Shown: piece by piece, positions 34,451-45,522 of the stretch
How positions within the stretch are numbered: the first letter of the stretch is position 1
Layout: every line of letters begins with the position of its first letter
Made by a program: the position numbers and the translations under genes
Notes under the pieces: generated by a model
What the model saw: only the letters and a program-made list of their open reading frames with translations
What the model was told of the DNA's origin: nothing
Databases searched by the model: none
Assembly: GCA_905221605.1 (NCBI GenBank)
Contig: CAJNDS010000346.1
Coordinates: 95,836 to 159,835 of the forward strand
From: Symbiodinium natans
Lineage: Eukaryota > Sar > Dinophyceae > Suessiales > Symbiodiniaceae
Length of the DNA stretch: 64,000 nucleotides
Reading direction: 5' to 3'

Positions 34451-37400
34451 CAGGCTACAGCGCTTTGTCCCCCCCCAACGGTCCACAATTTCCAACCCCC
34501 CCCCCCTCTCTGTTTTGGCAAACATTGGCGCTTGCTTTCCTGATGTTGGACGATGCTTAACTTTGGTCACTTCTTTTATCACTTGCATTCTGAAATCTCA
34601 CGTGGCCCCTCGGAAAACTGAAGCAGATCGCAACTTGTCCGCATCGTCAGTTCTCTACTTAATCTCGTTGCTTACCGTCTTTCGGCAGCTGCAAACGAAA
34701 GTGCCCATGATGCTTTTCAGCATTTCGGCAGCTGCAAGTGCTGTGAATTGTTGCGAGTTGCCTTGCGAACATCACCAACCCACCGAAATCTTAAGCCGCC
34801 CAAGACCACGAATTACACAGACCTCTCTGAGTCATCACAGGTTTTATCTCAACCCACACCAGCTTAGGGCAACTTTGCGTGTAGAGCCGCTGCCTGCCCA
34901 CGCAGTGCTGGGGCACCTCCCCAAGGCTTCAAGGGAATAGGCATGGGAGTGCAGAGAGTGTCTGGGCTGAAATCTATAGGATTTGGGGCTTAGGGTTTCT
35001 TTTGCACATCGTGAGATCCAGGCTGAAGGGCTGGTGCTTAGCACTCAGATTCAATGCAAATGTCTAAGGAAGCTTTGGAATGCTGGGTTTGGTTACCGTC
35101 TTCGACTCTCGAATGCTCATGGACTACTTTCATTCGACGATGTCCCTGTGGTCCGGTTGTACGAGAACCCAAAAACCAAACTACAAGCACTTACGTTGCT
35201 CTCAAACCATCAGCTTCTACAGAATGCATCAGAAACGAGCTTCGGAAATCCTGAAACCCAGAAATCCGAAACAATAGGCCACAGGCCACAGGCCTCAAAA
35301 CCCCGGCGCGTCCCAACCCGGCCTTCACTTTTCGCTGTCCAGCACGCACCAAGGGCTCGAGCGGCGGCTTCTGCACCTCTTCATGCCGCCCCTAAACCCC
35401 AAACCCTAAACCCTAAACCCCAAACCCTAAACCCTAAACTCTAAACTGAGACTCGGGCCGAGCCCCAAATGCGACTTCAACATCCAACCACTATCTCAGG
35501 CCTGTTTCACCTGAAGAAAAATTGGAGAGGAGCCCCGCCACGAGACTACACACCTTGAATAAACCTGCTCTACACCTTCTTCGAGAACAGCCCTTCAGCC
35601 TAAAGTGAATAGAGTGGAGGAGTTTGAAGGTTTAGTGTTTAGGTTCAGGGTTTCGGGTAAGGGTGAAGCGCTGGGAACGTATGTCAAACTCTCCCCAACC
35701 CTGCCAGTCTTAGGGCCTTAGATCGCGACATATGGACCAAGGACTACGACTGGAAACGCAAAAGTAGCGCGACGTGCAACAAGAACAGCTACCACCATGC
35801 GCAGATTCATTCCTGCGATCGCATTCAGTCAAGTCTTGTGCCTCTATCACAAGAACCATCATTCCCCTGACCACTACCACGCCACCAAAACCATCATCGT
35901 CTTCTTCACTTCCCACAGCGGCAGCAAATGCAGCGCATTTCTGTTTCTACCAGCTACCAGCAAAAGTTTGTGAAGTTCTCAGCAGAAACTGAAAAAACTC
36001 TCACAGCTCTGTGTGCTGAGCACTTGCCTCAAACCTGAACCCAATCAATCGTGGACCTCGGACACAAAAGCGCAAACCCCTTGGGTTGACATTGGCATGA
36101 TGAAATCTGACTGTCAGGGAACACCTCGAACATATGCTTACGTATGTATTGTTCTCGCTCCGTGCGGGTTCCTGGCCTGGCCGGGCCGCGAGGGAGGGCT
36201 CGGGCCTAGGCAGCCGAGAGCACGTGGCCATGGCGGGGAACTCATGGGAACCCAGGGCTGCGTTGGGAGCCTATTGGGGCGGTTGCCTTGAACGGTTCCT
36301 TTTCACGTGTTCTCAGGGTTTAAGGGGTAAGGTTTCCGTTTAGGGGTAGAAGGCCAGGGACCTTTAGGTGTTGCTTTTCAAGGGTTCCTTGGAGGGGTCC
36401 TTTTCAGGCTCTTTCTGAGGAGTTTTGGCAGTGGGCTCAAGATAGGGGATCGGAATGATTTGTAATGGCACCCAGTTAGTAGTTAGTATACACCAGAACC
36501 TATCATCATTAAGCCCGCTACTGCATATAACAATGGGTCCAGGGCTCACAACGCCGACATGAACGAGTGCCCAACGGAAGAGCGCTTCGAGATCGCTCGC
36601 CTGGCAAAGGCCGCACGTGACCCGAGGAGGCTCTGAAAACAAGCAGCGAGGCGAGGCGGCGAGGATCCCAACGACGATGATCCCAACGACGGCAGGCCTC
36701 AAACAACTCGCCCTCCTCGTCCTGAATATCGGCCCCTGAGTCCCACGAAGTACCCAGAACGCCAATGGAACGCCCGGCTTCTCATGCAATGCTTCAGTGT
36801 ATCCTGGGGACCTTGCACCGCCTTCTGTCCTGCGCCCACGCTTTTGTGCAAAGCGGACCTTCGAAGCCAAAGACTTTTACATCACACAAGCTCAACGGTT
36901 CAAAGACTCAGGCATGTGCCCCCTTCGGCCCACTCCAACTGCACTGTGCCGATGGCCTGCAAACATGAAGGGGCATTAGTCGCTTCTACTGGAGCTTCGT
37001 AGCCCATTGGCCCAGCGCCTATACAAATACCGCAAGTATGTCTTTGGCTGCCTAGAGTGAACAAGCTGCCACTGCAGCGCCACAAGCATGAAAGCCATCC
37101 GGAGTTGTAAAGATTGATTCTGCTGCACAAAAACAAGATAGAGAAGCCTTCGCAGAACAGGAAAGTCAGGGAGCACTTGAACGTGGCCGCCGATTGACTG
37201 GTCACACAAATAGGTAGAAACGAAGTCGCACGCAGACACCTGCACCGAAGTGACCTCGTTACAGGGCACACAAGCACCAGCACCACTTCCACCACCATAG
37301 CTGCAGCACCGCTGCAGCTGCTGCCCGATCACAACCTTTGCCACCAACAACCAACAATGCCAACAGCACTATCAGAAAAACAACAACTTCAACAACATAA

Positions 37401-37898
37401 TCTCACTGCGAACATCGAGGACGGGTTTGGGGCTGGGCACTCCTGGTGCCGGGCGAAGAGTAATAGCTGACTTTGAAATCAAACCCACAGCGACAACGGC
37501 GGCGGCCACCATCACCACAACCATCCGCACCATACCCACCACCACCGAAGCATTACACAACACCACGCAAGCTTAAACAACGTCGCACATGGCGTAGTCT
37601 AGGTCGATTGCCCTCAAAAGGACAACCGCGCTAGACCACGGCCTCCAACAGTACCAGCTGCAGCACAGAACCTGTTGGCAGCATATTGGAAAGCTGTTAA
37701 TGAAACAGACACTAAGAACAGGATCCGGCATCTTGAATGTGTCACCTCAAAGCAAAATCGCAACTTTGCAGACTCATGCAGCTGTAGCACCTGTTTTGGC
37801 AGGTCTCCCGCATTTGCACACTCACTGCATTGTCGATCCTTCGAGCAACCTTGGCGCTCGTCAAGCACGGATCCCACATCTTGTGGTGACATCCGCCC
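34451..37898. other. No recognisable gene
   Basis: Only short or ambiguous frames. The minus frame 36,364-36,870 (168 codons) ends in a plausible charged tail (TPQKEPEKDPSKEP) but has no known domain. The last telomere-like array of the window lies at 35,391-35,446. A CAC/ACC-rich tract occurs at about 37,270-37,560. Confidence 0.45.
35391..35446. repeat. Interstitial telomere-like array, last in window
   Basis: Eight units alternating CCCTAAA with CCCCAAA, ending in CTCTAAA. No further array is seen from here to 64,000. Confidence 0.95.
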
Positions 37899-38215
37899 TC
37901 ACTTAGTCGGTCGACGGGGTCGTCTTGTAGCGCTTGATCCTCCTCCCTCAAGTAACTTTCCTTTTGTGAAGCTACGCTGTTTGGCTTGCTTGCGCGTTTC
38001 TGCGCGGCGCAACTCTTCGATCTTGCTTTGCGCGGACGGATCCTCAAGGAGCTTCATGGCCGCGGAACGATCAGCTAGCTTCTTCGAGGTGGCCGCATCT
38101 CCCTCGTAAGCGATGGCCCAGCAGGAGATTGTCAAAAGGCATACGACCATGTCGGACTCGCGGCGATACTCCCGCTTGATGGCTGCACCGCGGCTGGGGC
38201 ACCCAGATAATCGCC
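37899..38215 (-). CDS. Exon-like frame, hypothetical protein C-terminus
   Basis: About 105 codons ending in TGA. They begin near SGCPSRGAAIKREYRRES, then a hydrophobic stretch (MVVCLLTISCWAIAY), then a charged helical tail (KKLADRSAAMKLLEDPSAQS, RRAETRKQAKQRSF) and a basic end (RRPRRPTK). The composition and heptad-like charge pattern look like real protein. Upstream on the minus strand the frame runs into an AT microsatellite (YIYIY), which must be intron or non-coding, so a splice acceptor near 38,215 is expected. A transmembrane or signal-anchor segment followed by a cytoplasmic coiled coil is possible. No family is recognised. Confidence 0.35.
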
Positions 38216-38232
38216 TCGGCGAAAAAATCTCG

Positions 38233-38366
38233 GTGTATATATATATATATGTAAAGAGTATGATGTAATGTATATATATATATAGCATAACATCTAAAAT
38301 ATCTCAGAATGCATGTTTAAACACTATATACAAATATATATATATATATATATATACATATATATG

Positions 38367-38401
<35 letters not shown>

Positions 38402-38425
38402 GTATGTATATGTATTACGTATTCA
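38233..38425. repeat. (TA)n microsatellite cluster
   Basis: Several TA tracts, including a near-continuous run of TATATA/TATGTA words from 38,330 to 38,425. A C-run follows at about 38,443-38,452. Frames give Ile/Tyr strings only. Confidence 0.95.
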
Positions 38426-38590
38426 TATTTATATATGGCACCCCCCCCCCCCATTGACCTATGTGTTTTCTCTTCTTTCTCTCCTTCTCAGGTGGGAGCT
38501 TCATCGTGCACTTGGTTGGGTCCACAGCGTTCTGGGTTTCGGGTTTAGGGTTTCGGGTCGAGATTTTGAGGGTTTCGGGTCAAGGAAGAA

Positions 38591-38900
38591 ACTTCAGAAA
38601 AAGCTGGGTTTTACCAACATTTTCTGACGCAGTCCGACTCGACATGTCCGAAAATGTTGGTAAAACCCATCTTGCTCAACAACTTCAACTTTTTTCAGCA
38701 AACAGGCTGAGAGCTCCAGCTTTCTTGGAAAGATGTTGAACTTGTTGAAAAAGTTGGTTCTATCAACTTCTTCTGAATGATGGAGTCGGAAATGTTGGCA
38801 AAACCAACTTGTTCAACAAATTCAACTTTTTGCAGGAAACAGGTTTTTCGCCAAGATAGAATCGAAAATGTTGGTAAGACCAATTTGTTCTGAAAACTAT
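38591..38900. repeat. Array of direct and inverted units around a perfect palindrome
   Basis: GGGTTTTACCAACATTTTC (38,609-38,627) and its exact reverse complement (38,651-38,669) form a 19-bp stem. The unit GAAATGTTGG.AA.ACC with CAACTTGTTCAACAA recurs at about 38,789 and 38,864, and in inverted form at about 38,725-38,770. Confidence 0.85.
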
Positions 38901-38904
38901 CTTA

Positions 38905-38995
38905 GGCCTCAGGCCGGCCCTCAGGACCTCAGGCCCTTCCCCCAACCTCAGGACCTCAGGCCCTCCCGCCAAAATTTTAGGATCTCAGGCCCACC
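38905..38995. repeat. CCTCAGG short tandem repeat
   Basis: About seven CCTCAGGCC or CCTCAGGAC words in 90 bases. It directly follows the palindrome array. Confidence 0.85.
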
Positions 38996-39069
38996 GGGTA
39001 GTACCTTTCTTTTGTACTCTCTCACAAGGGCGTCTGTTTTTGTTTTTAACAAGGACTATGGTTTTGAAC

Positions 39070-39990
39070 ATGCATTTTATCATGTAACAGATTTTCCTAA
39101 TCACCCTACAGCATGCCATTGAATGCTTGCTGTTACCATCCTTTCGTCCCACGTTCTCTGCCATTAGGCATCCAGTACATACACGCTATACATATATATA
39201 TATATACATACATACATACATGATATGGGTAGTTCTGATTTTTGAAATTACCGTCGGAGGCACCCCTACGGCCCTGCAACCAAAGCCAATTCGTTCTCGT
39301 CACGCTTTCCCTTGGAAATGCCAGTGTTTGTAGGGTTTGCCTCCCACAGGAACGCAAAGAATTAATAGAATGTGATTATGTACTTATGAGTCTTGATGGG
39401 TTGTTGCATTGACCCTATGCACTCGAATACTGGATAGTTTTATGGCTCAAGGATTACCACCCGCTTCTACTCCATGATCTGTCTTTGCTATGCAGTACAT
39501 GTACCCTATAGACGTGCATGATGCAGATAGTTCTTCTACACTTTCTTTGCCTTCCCCTAGGAGACAAGCCCTACAAACATAGGCATTTCTTAGGGCAAAC
39601 TTGACGAGGATTATTATGAAAGTCAGTTATGTACTTGAAAAGTCTTCCGGATACTTTGAAAATGAGCCTTATCCTTGAGAAGTAATATCCATGTTGGCGG
39701 AGACCTTTGGGAAACACTGAGAGAGAACCGAGATACTTGCGAAACTACCAGCAGGTTGCGGAAATAATGAAAGGGTATTTGCTCCGCGTCCCCGGGCCGT
39801 GGGCTTACATGTAATGATCTTTTCGCATCACCCTGTGCCCTCAAACGCTTCCTGCTACCATCCATTCTTTTCCATTCTCTGTATTCGATACGTTTGATGT
39901 ACAGTACATATACCCTTTATACATACATGATGTGGGCAGATATTCCACCTACTCTTTGCATTTCCATGGGAGGAAAGCGCTTATAGGAGA
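39070..39990. repeat. Diverged tandem repeat, about three copies
   Basis: Blocks containing ATCACCCT, CTGCTACCATCC, CAGTACAT, ATACCC and ACATACATGAT recur at about 39,105-39,230, 39,485-39,560 (partial) and 39,830-39,970. TTATGTACTT followed by AGTCTT recurs at 39,378 and 39,627. Spacing is about 320-410 bases. The DNA is AT-richer than the flanks and has no coding signal. Confidence 0.6.
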
Positions 39991-41551
39991 TATAAGTTAT
40001 AAGATGTCAGATATAAGACATCTGAGATATCTGAGGTGGGATATAAAATGTAAGAAGTAAGATATAATATAAAACACATACAACACAATATAGAAAAATT
40101 CGAAAGTGCTTATACATACACAGACTCACAATAGCGTCAAGACTCACAATGGCCGATGTCCTGAGGCCGGCACTGTCCAAGCCAGATAGCTTGCTTGATC
40201 GGGCCCATGGCAATGGGAGTAAAGCAGGGTCACACTTTGCACAGCTCTGGGCCTGAACGTGGCCACAGCGCGCACCCCTGAGAGCCTTTGTGCAACCTAA
40301 GCGACAGCTTTGCCAAACTGAGGTTCGACAGCTGTGTCGTTATTTCAGGGTTGCAGGAAAGGGCGACCCTTCAAAAAATGTGACTCCTAGCCCAAGCCGA
40401 AGTTCCGAAGACTTTGGGCTTGTTTGGCCCTGCACTTGATCAGGCAAGAGCTTCGGGTCTGGGTCGCAAAAACCTAATCCCTATAACGCTAAAGATTAAT
40501 TATGCCAGGGAGACCTCCATCTGCTGAAGAATGGCCTCACGCTTTGTGCACCCCAAATTGTGCACTTTGTAGGAAAGCTCTTATGAGAGCTACCGCAAGA
40601 ATCAACATTTTCCCCACCAGAGCCTGTGAAGTAGAAACTTGAGCGGCTTCAGACTGCGATCTTTAGAAGAGGTCGTTTTCAGCCATCTCATTCCCCGTGC
40701 ATGTGGAGAAGAAATGCGAAACAATTGAGAAGGATCTTCGTGTAGAGCACTGCACCATACTGCACCACTTGGCTTGTGGGAATGACGCATACATGGATGG
40801 TGGAACCTTTTTCGCAGGAACCAAAAAACGTGTCTAAAGGCTATGGCCATGAAAGAACTCAATTGTTTGACAGCAATTGCCCTATCCGTCCCTATCCAGC
40901 AAGTTCATTGACTGCCGGTGCTGCTTGCGGATCTTTTTTAAACCAAATGCCGAACCTATGTTGGGTGCCCAAAGCTTGGATCACTTTGGAAACCTTCCGA
41001 GGCGCACCATACCACACCGGCAGCAAGCTTGAAGACTCCACATTAAGACTCCACCTTAAATGCCCAACCACTACGTGCCTCGCTCCCGCACTCCTGCGCC
41101 AGCATGAAAGCTCCTCACGCAGCTACCAATTCCAGTCATGTTGCCTTGCTGACACCAACCGACGCTACAAAGCAAAATGCTTGGAACTTGTTGCAGGTAG
41201 CCACTCAGGGATCATCTAGTGGTTGCAGCTACTGCATGTCTCTATTGGCAGATGGACGCTTCAGGGAGGGGGCGGACAGTGCTGGATTGATGTGAGGAGT
41301 TGGGGGGACAAATCGTTGTAGCCTGTTGAGGCAGCAACGGTTGTGATGGGAAGCGGGATTCAGGGTTCAGGGTGCTTTCCACAGTCAAGAACTGGTATTT
41401 ATTCCGCGCATTCCGTGTCTCCCCAAAAGCTCTTCTAAGACTACGCGCAGATGTTCATGGATTTCCAACCGAAAACGAAACCCCGCTCAGGAAATGCTCT
41501 CCGTTCATTCGCATGTTCTTGTTGTTAGAATCTGTCCCAAAAGGTATCTTG
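39991..41551. other. No recognisable gene
   Basis: Begins with AAGATATAAG-type words (about 39,990-40,080) and then contains only short overlapping frames. Confidence 0.5.
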
Positions 41552-41750
41552 GTGAGACCCACTTGTACTTTCCATTCCTTCTGCTCGCAAGGGTTCTCGG
41601 CAAGATGGGCGCGACGATCAAAAAGATCCAGGAAACCTCCAATACCTACGTTAAGATGAATCAGGACCATGATCGCAGGTTGTCGGAGGTTGTCCAATTT
41701 TTGGGTGTATCACGGATTCTGTACTTATTCAAAAGTTTCAACTCAACACC
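41552..41750 (+). pseudogene. KH-domain-like fragment, copy 2
   Basis: The frame reads ETHLYF, then LARVLGKMGATIKKIQET, NTYVKMNQDH, LSEVVQFLG and RILYLFKSFN. The GxxG loop (GKMG) and following helix fit a type I KH domain, an RNA/ssDNA-binding fold. An AG precedes GTTCTCGGCAAG at about 41,594, so the KH part could start an exon. The frame stays open to 41,952, but the downstream part looks random. It differs from copy 1 mostly by conservative changes (I/V, E/D, A/T), which hints that both came from a once-constrained sequence. Confidence 0.4.
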
Positions 41751-42196
41751 CCCTGCCATCCCAAAAGGTACATCCGCGAGGGGTTCGCTTTTCAGTTGGA
41801 CTTTGAAGGCGGGACTGCAATGGGCATTCAACTGCCAGTCCTGTTTATGCAGTTCCTCTAGCACCCACTTTTGGAAGATGCAGCGGCTGTGTGCGTCACG
41901 TCCTCGGGTCTCAGAACCTATCGGTAGACGACTGTGTCGCTGTCAGCGATAAATTGTGTTTTGGCTTCTTTTAGCAACACCCAGGAAAGAACGGAAGCGA
42001 ACCTTGTTAAGCAGCCCCCAATCCCGTACTGCAAAGCCCCAAAGCCTCAGTCCCCAGAACCCTCAAAAGCTCGTCCTCGGTGATGCTTCTGCCCTTCCGA
42101 GCAAGTGAGGGGCTTTTGATTCAAAATCCAGAGCCAGTGTCGCAGCGTGTCAACACCGTGCAGTCACCTCCCATCCCTGCCACCCCCCGACCCTTC
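41552..42196 (+). repeat. Inverted duplicate F, plus copy
   Basis: The counterpart of 33,907-34,450 in opposite orientation. It carries about 100 extra bases (around 41,842-41,915) that are absent from the minus copy. Its right edge lies within five bases of the start of dispersed repeat E at 42,201. Confidence 0.8.
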
Positions 42197-42200
42197 GTTT

Positions 42201-42923
42201 GGTTCAACGTCTGCAATCTACTGCACTAGCAAGCTCAGCATTTATGTGCAACCATTTCGAGCTTTACGTGCAATTGATGAACCAGTGCCAGCGGCAACCA
42301 ATGACTTTGGAATCGACAAAATATCAAACATGGTCAACCACCAGCAGCAATACTTTGTGGATGTAGCCACTCTTGCAACAACGTGGCATACCACGAAGAT
42401 CCATGGACCACGAAGGAGTAATAGGATGCTCTCCTCCTTCCTGCACTTCCAAGGTCACTTTGGAAAGGCAATGAGTGAAAGCGGTGTCTGTGCCCTTCTA
42501 TTTGCCCTCCCGTTTCTGGCCGCACAAGACCACGTCGTGAAAGAAGTGGAGCTGGAGGACACATGCAACACTCACGACCTGTGGCTTTCACGCTTCAATT
42601 ACTTTGTTTTGTGTTTGATTTTGAAGTTGATTGGATACACAGGCTGTGCAACATTACGTGCCAGCTGGACTAGACAGTAACAAAAACTCAAAATTGGATG
42701 CATTTTTTTCTCAATCAATCTTGATTGAAGCAGCAGCTCAAGCACAGCCCGCGGATAATCCGCTTCAAGCAGTGTTTGGATGGAGATAGGAGGATCCAAA
42801 GTGTCAAAGATTCCGATTGCATCCCCAAGTCTTGCCGGAATGGCCTTGTGGCTTTCCTTGACAGAACTCGGCAAGACTCAGGAAATCCAGCCCCAAACCC
42901 GTGCAACTGGAGTCTTTGGCAAG
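42201..42923 (+). repeat. Dispersed 0.7-kb repeat E, copy 2
   Basis: Matches 26,406-27,108 in the same orientation. The copies diverge by scattered substitutions and a few indels; this copy is about 20 bases longer. The plus frame that is open in copy 1 is also open here. Confidence 0.75.
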
Positions 42924-42989
42924 TATATGCAAAGGGGCACTTGTGGTAACTTATTCCAAAAGCCACTACAATGTCACCACAGCCCGTTT

Positions 42990-43095
42990 TGCAGCATGGT
43001 CACCACAACGCGGTCACAACGCAGTCACAACACGGTCACAACGCTGTCACAACGCGGTCACAACGCAGTCACAAGGCGGTTGCAACCGCGGTCAT
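42990..43095. repeat. GGTCACAACGC minisatellite
   Basis: About eight units of roughly 11 bases (GGTCACAACGC with CAGTCACAACG variants). It ends in a small palindrome, GGTTGCAACCGCGGT. Confidence 0.9.
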
Positions 43096-44187
43096 ATTGA
43101 TTTTCGCGGGAGCGTCAAGTGAAGAGGCCCTCGTGCTGTAAGGGACTGACGCTTTTTGGAACTGCACACCACAGACCTAGCTGCTTTGCGAGAAGTGGAC
43201 GTCAGCATTCCTTTTCGACTGCCTGCTTTTTTGAAGATGACCACTGGAAACGCCTCGTGGCACCCCCAACCATGTGCGGCCAATCATGCCCGCCGAGAAT
43301 GGTACGACGCTGCTCGACGCACTGGGCCGCTTGCAAGGGGCTTGCCCGGTCGAGACATCCCACTAAGCAAAGTCTTAACAGCTTTTGGTTTTGAGATGTA
43401 TTGCCATCGAAATCCCACAGAGACAGAGCTCTCTGCTCTCAAAGTGATAACTTCCTTCCCTGAAGCACTGGTCATCTGGACCACTTGGAGCTGATGCGCC
43501 AATTACAGAACCAGAAGCTTCATGTTTGCTTGCGTTGCAGCACGGACCGAAAGCAAGAAATCAAGCAGACCTTGAGGTTTTTATTGAATTTCTGGCGTGG
43601 AGCCCGGCTTCCGCTGGCGCTTCTGACAGATTTTCAATTTTTTTGAGGGAATTTTCTGGAACATTACGGGCTGCTGGAAAGAAAGGTGAAGAAATGCCTT
43701 CCAGACCCGCCAAGATGGACATTTGGTGGGCGATGTCCGTCGTAGCACGGCAATCAAGAATCTCGATGTGCAACCGACTTGCAAACTGTCCTACAGTTGG
43801 GTGGACAAGTCGGTGCAAGACCATCCTTTTTGGAAGACAGGTATCCTTGACCTCAACCTTGATTCTCAGGATGGTGGATGCACATGCTGCATATTGGAAG
43901 AGAAAGGCACTTGTTTGACAACGAACTCTTGGGTACCAGTTGGACCCAGGACAACCTGCCTTGTGGTGGGAGCTTGCAATCAAGGGCAAGCAGAGCTGGC
44001 ACCCGCGCGAAATCGCTGGAGGTGGAGGTCGATCGCGACTTGCCTTTGCCGCGGCCCTTCGGACGGCCGCGGTCCTGCCCAGCGGACTCAGGGCGGCGCT
44101 TTTTGAGGGACCTTGGCCATCAGAGCCAAACACAGCAAAGGGACGTAGCTGAAGAAGGGGGCTGGGCCCGCCCCCTTCGTACGAAGG
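43096..44187. other. Coding-like DNA, strand undecided
   Basis: Plus frames at 43,156-43,494, 43,526-43,918 and 43,723-44,106 and minus frames at 43,561-44,439 and 43,284-43,502 are all open and all look partly protein-like. I cannot decide which strand is real. The N-terminus of the 292-codon minus frame is poly-Pro/Ser from the adjacent G-rich repeat and cannot be genuine as it stands. No domain is recognised. Confidence 0.3.
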
Positions 44188-44565
44188 GGGGCTTGAAGGG
44201 GGGCTTGAAGCCCCCCTTGAAGGGGGGCTGAAGGGTCGGACCCTTGAAGGGGGGGGGGTTTGAAGGGGGGGGGGGGGGGGGGGGGAGGGGGGGGGGAGGG
44301 GGGAAGGGGGGGGGGGAGGGGGGGGGGGGAGGGGGGGGGGGGGGGGGGAAGGGTGAAGGCTTGAGGGGGCTTGAAGGGGGGCTTGATGGGGGGGGCTTGA
44401 AGGGGGGCTTGAAGGGGGGGGCTTGAAGGGGGGCCTCAAGGGGGGGCTTCAAGGGGGGGCTTCAAGGGGGGCTTGAAGGGAGCCTTCCAGGGGGGCTTGA
44501 AGGGGGGCTTGAAGGGGGCTTCAAGGGAAGCTTCACAGGGAGGCTTCAAGGAGGGCCTGAAGGGG
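44188..44565. repeat. GGGGGGCTTGAAG repeat flanking a 100-base G-tract
   Basis: 12-14-base units of a G-run followed by CTTGAA (44,188-44,245 and 44,362-44,565) flank a stretch of about 100 bases (44,247-44,350) that is nearly pure G on plus, with isolated A. It has very strong G-quadruplex potential and is also a likely place for sequencing or assembly error. Confidence 0.95.
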
Positions 44566-44579
44566 AGGTTTGAGACGCG

Positions 44580-45005
44580 AGCCTAAACGTCGCGAAGAAG
44601 GCCCAGGTGCTCGGCCTCGTAAACTGCTCCCTGCAACCCGTGCGAAGCAAGCCCAGTTGTTAGGCCGCTTGAACTGCTCCCTGGAACCTCGCGAAGAAGG
44701 CCCAGTTAGTGGGCCTCTCAAACTGCTGCCGAAACGTCGCGAAGAAGGCCCAGTTATTAGGCCTCTTAAACTGCTCCCTGAAACCCCTGCGAAGCAGGCC
44801 CAGTTATTAGGCCTCTTAAACTGCTCCCTGGAACCTCGCGAAGAAGGCCCAGTTATTAGGCCTCTTAAACTTTAAACTGCTCCCTGAAACCCCTGCGAAG
44901 CAGGCCCAGCTATTAGGCCTCTTAAACTGCTCCCTGGAACCTCGCGAAGAAGGCCCAGTTATTAGGCCTCTTAAACTGCTTCCTGAAACCTCTGCGAAGC
45001 AGGCC
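44580..45005. repeat. About 50-bp tandem repeat with two alternating unit types
   Basis: Nine or so units of 49-50 bases. Each has CTGCTCCCTG, then a variable arm, then GGCCCAGTTATTAGGCC and TCTTAAA. One unit type carries CCTCGCGAAGAAGG; the other carries CCTGCGAAGCAGG, a perfect hairpin with a GAA loop. The two types alternate for much of the array, and one unit has a TTTAAA duplication at 44,870. Confidence 0.92.
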
Positions 45006-45207
45006 GTTCTCCCAACAAGCACTGCATGACCTAACCCTAGTTGGGGAGAGGAGTCAAACCCTAATCCTAAGTCCCAAAAGGGAGGGGCTTAGGGTACAAC
45101 CGACTCGCTCTCCTGTTTTCAGCGGTGCTGCTCTGGGCGAAAGAGTAGAATGCTTCGTGGGAAAGGCTGGGCAGTGTCCCACGAGCATGAAAGGCCATCA
45201 CACCCCC
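45006..45207 (+). repeat. 202-bp direct repeat, left copy
   Basis: By eye this is identical to 45,523-45,724. It starts GTTCTCCCAACAAGC and ends CATCACACCCCC. The pair encloses 315 bases. It could be the terminal repeats of a very small LTR element (TRIM-like), but the ends are not TG...CA and no primer-binding site is evident. A simple recent duplication is equally possible. Confidence 0.85.
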
Positions 45208-45522
45208 TGTTGAGGTGAGATGAGGTCCCGAGGCGGGACCAGGGCTACTCCACTTTGGGAGGCAAGTAGGCAGTTCTGAGGGGCTACTCCACTTTGGGAG
45301 GCGGGATCCGGACGGATCCAGGCTTTTGGAATGCTAGGCTTTGAATGAGAAAGGGCAGTGGTGGGCGGGCGAAGAAAAGCAGAAGGCCCCACCTAGGGGT
45401 TAGGTCAAGGCCAGCTGTGAGCCGGAGATGCTCCAGCTGTGCAAAGGCATGCCTGGGCAAAATGCAAACGGCGGTGCATGATTCACTTGTGGGAAAACAC
45501 ACGGGAACCAAAAACCCGAGGC
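45208..45522. other. Spacer between the 202-bp repeats
   Basis: Contains a perfect hairpin, GGTCCCG-AGG-CGGGACC (45,224-45,240), and a duplicated GGGCTACTCCACTTTGGGAG (45,243 and 45,281). No gene. Confidence 0.7.

Noticed and set aside
1388-35446. CRISPR-like arrays among the tandem repeats
   Set aside because: Units are head-to-tail without unique spacers of constant length, and the genome is eukaryotic.
39438-39450. ATGGCTCAAGG as another spliced-leader relic
   Set aside because: Only eight or nine bases match the leader's end and there is no gene context.
44120-44452. Proline/glycine-rich frames
   Set aside because: Pure translation of the G-tract and GGGGGGCTTGAAG repeat.
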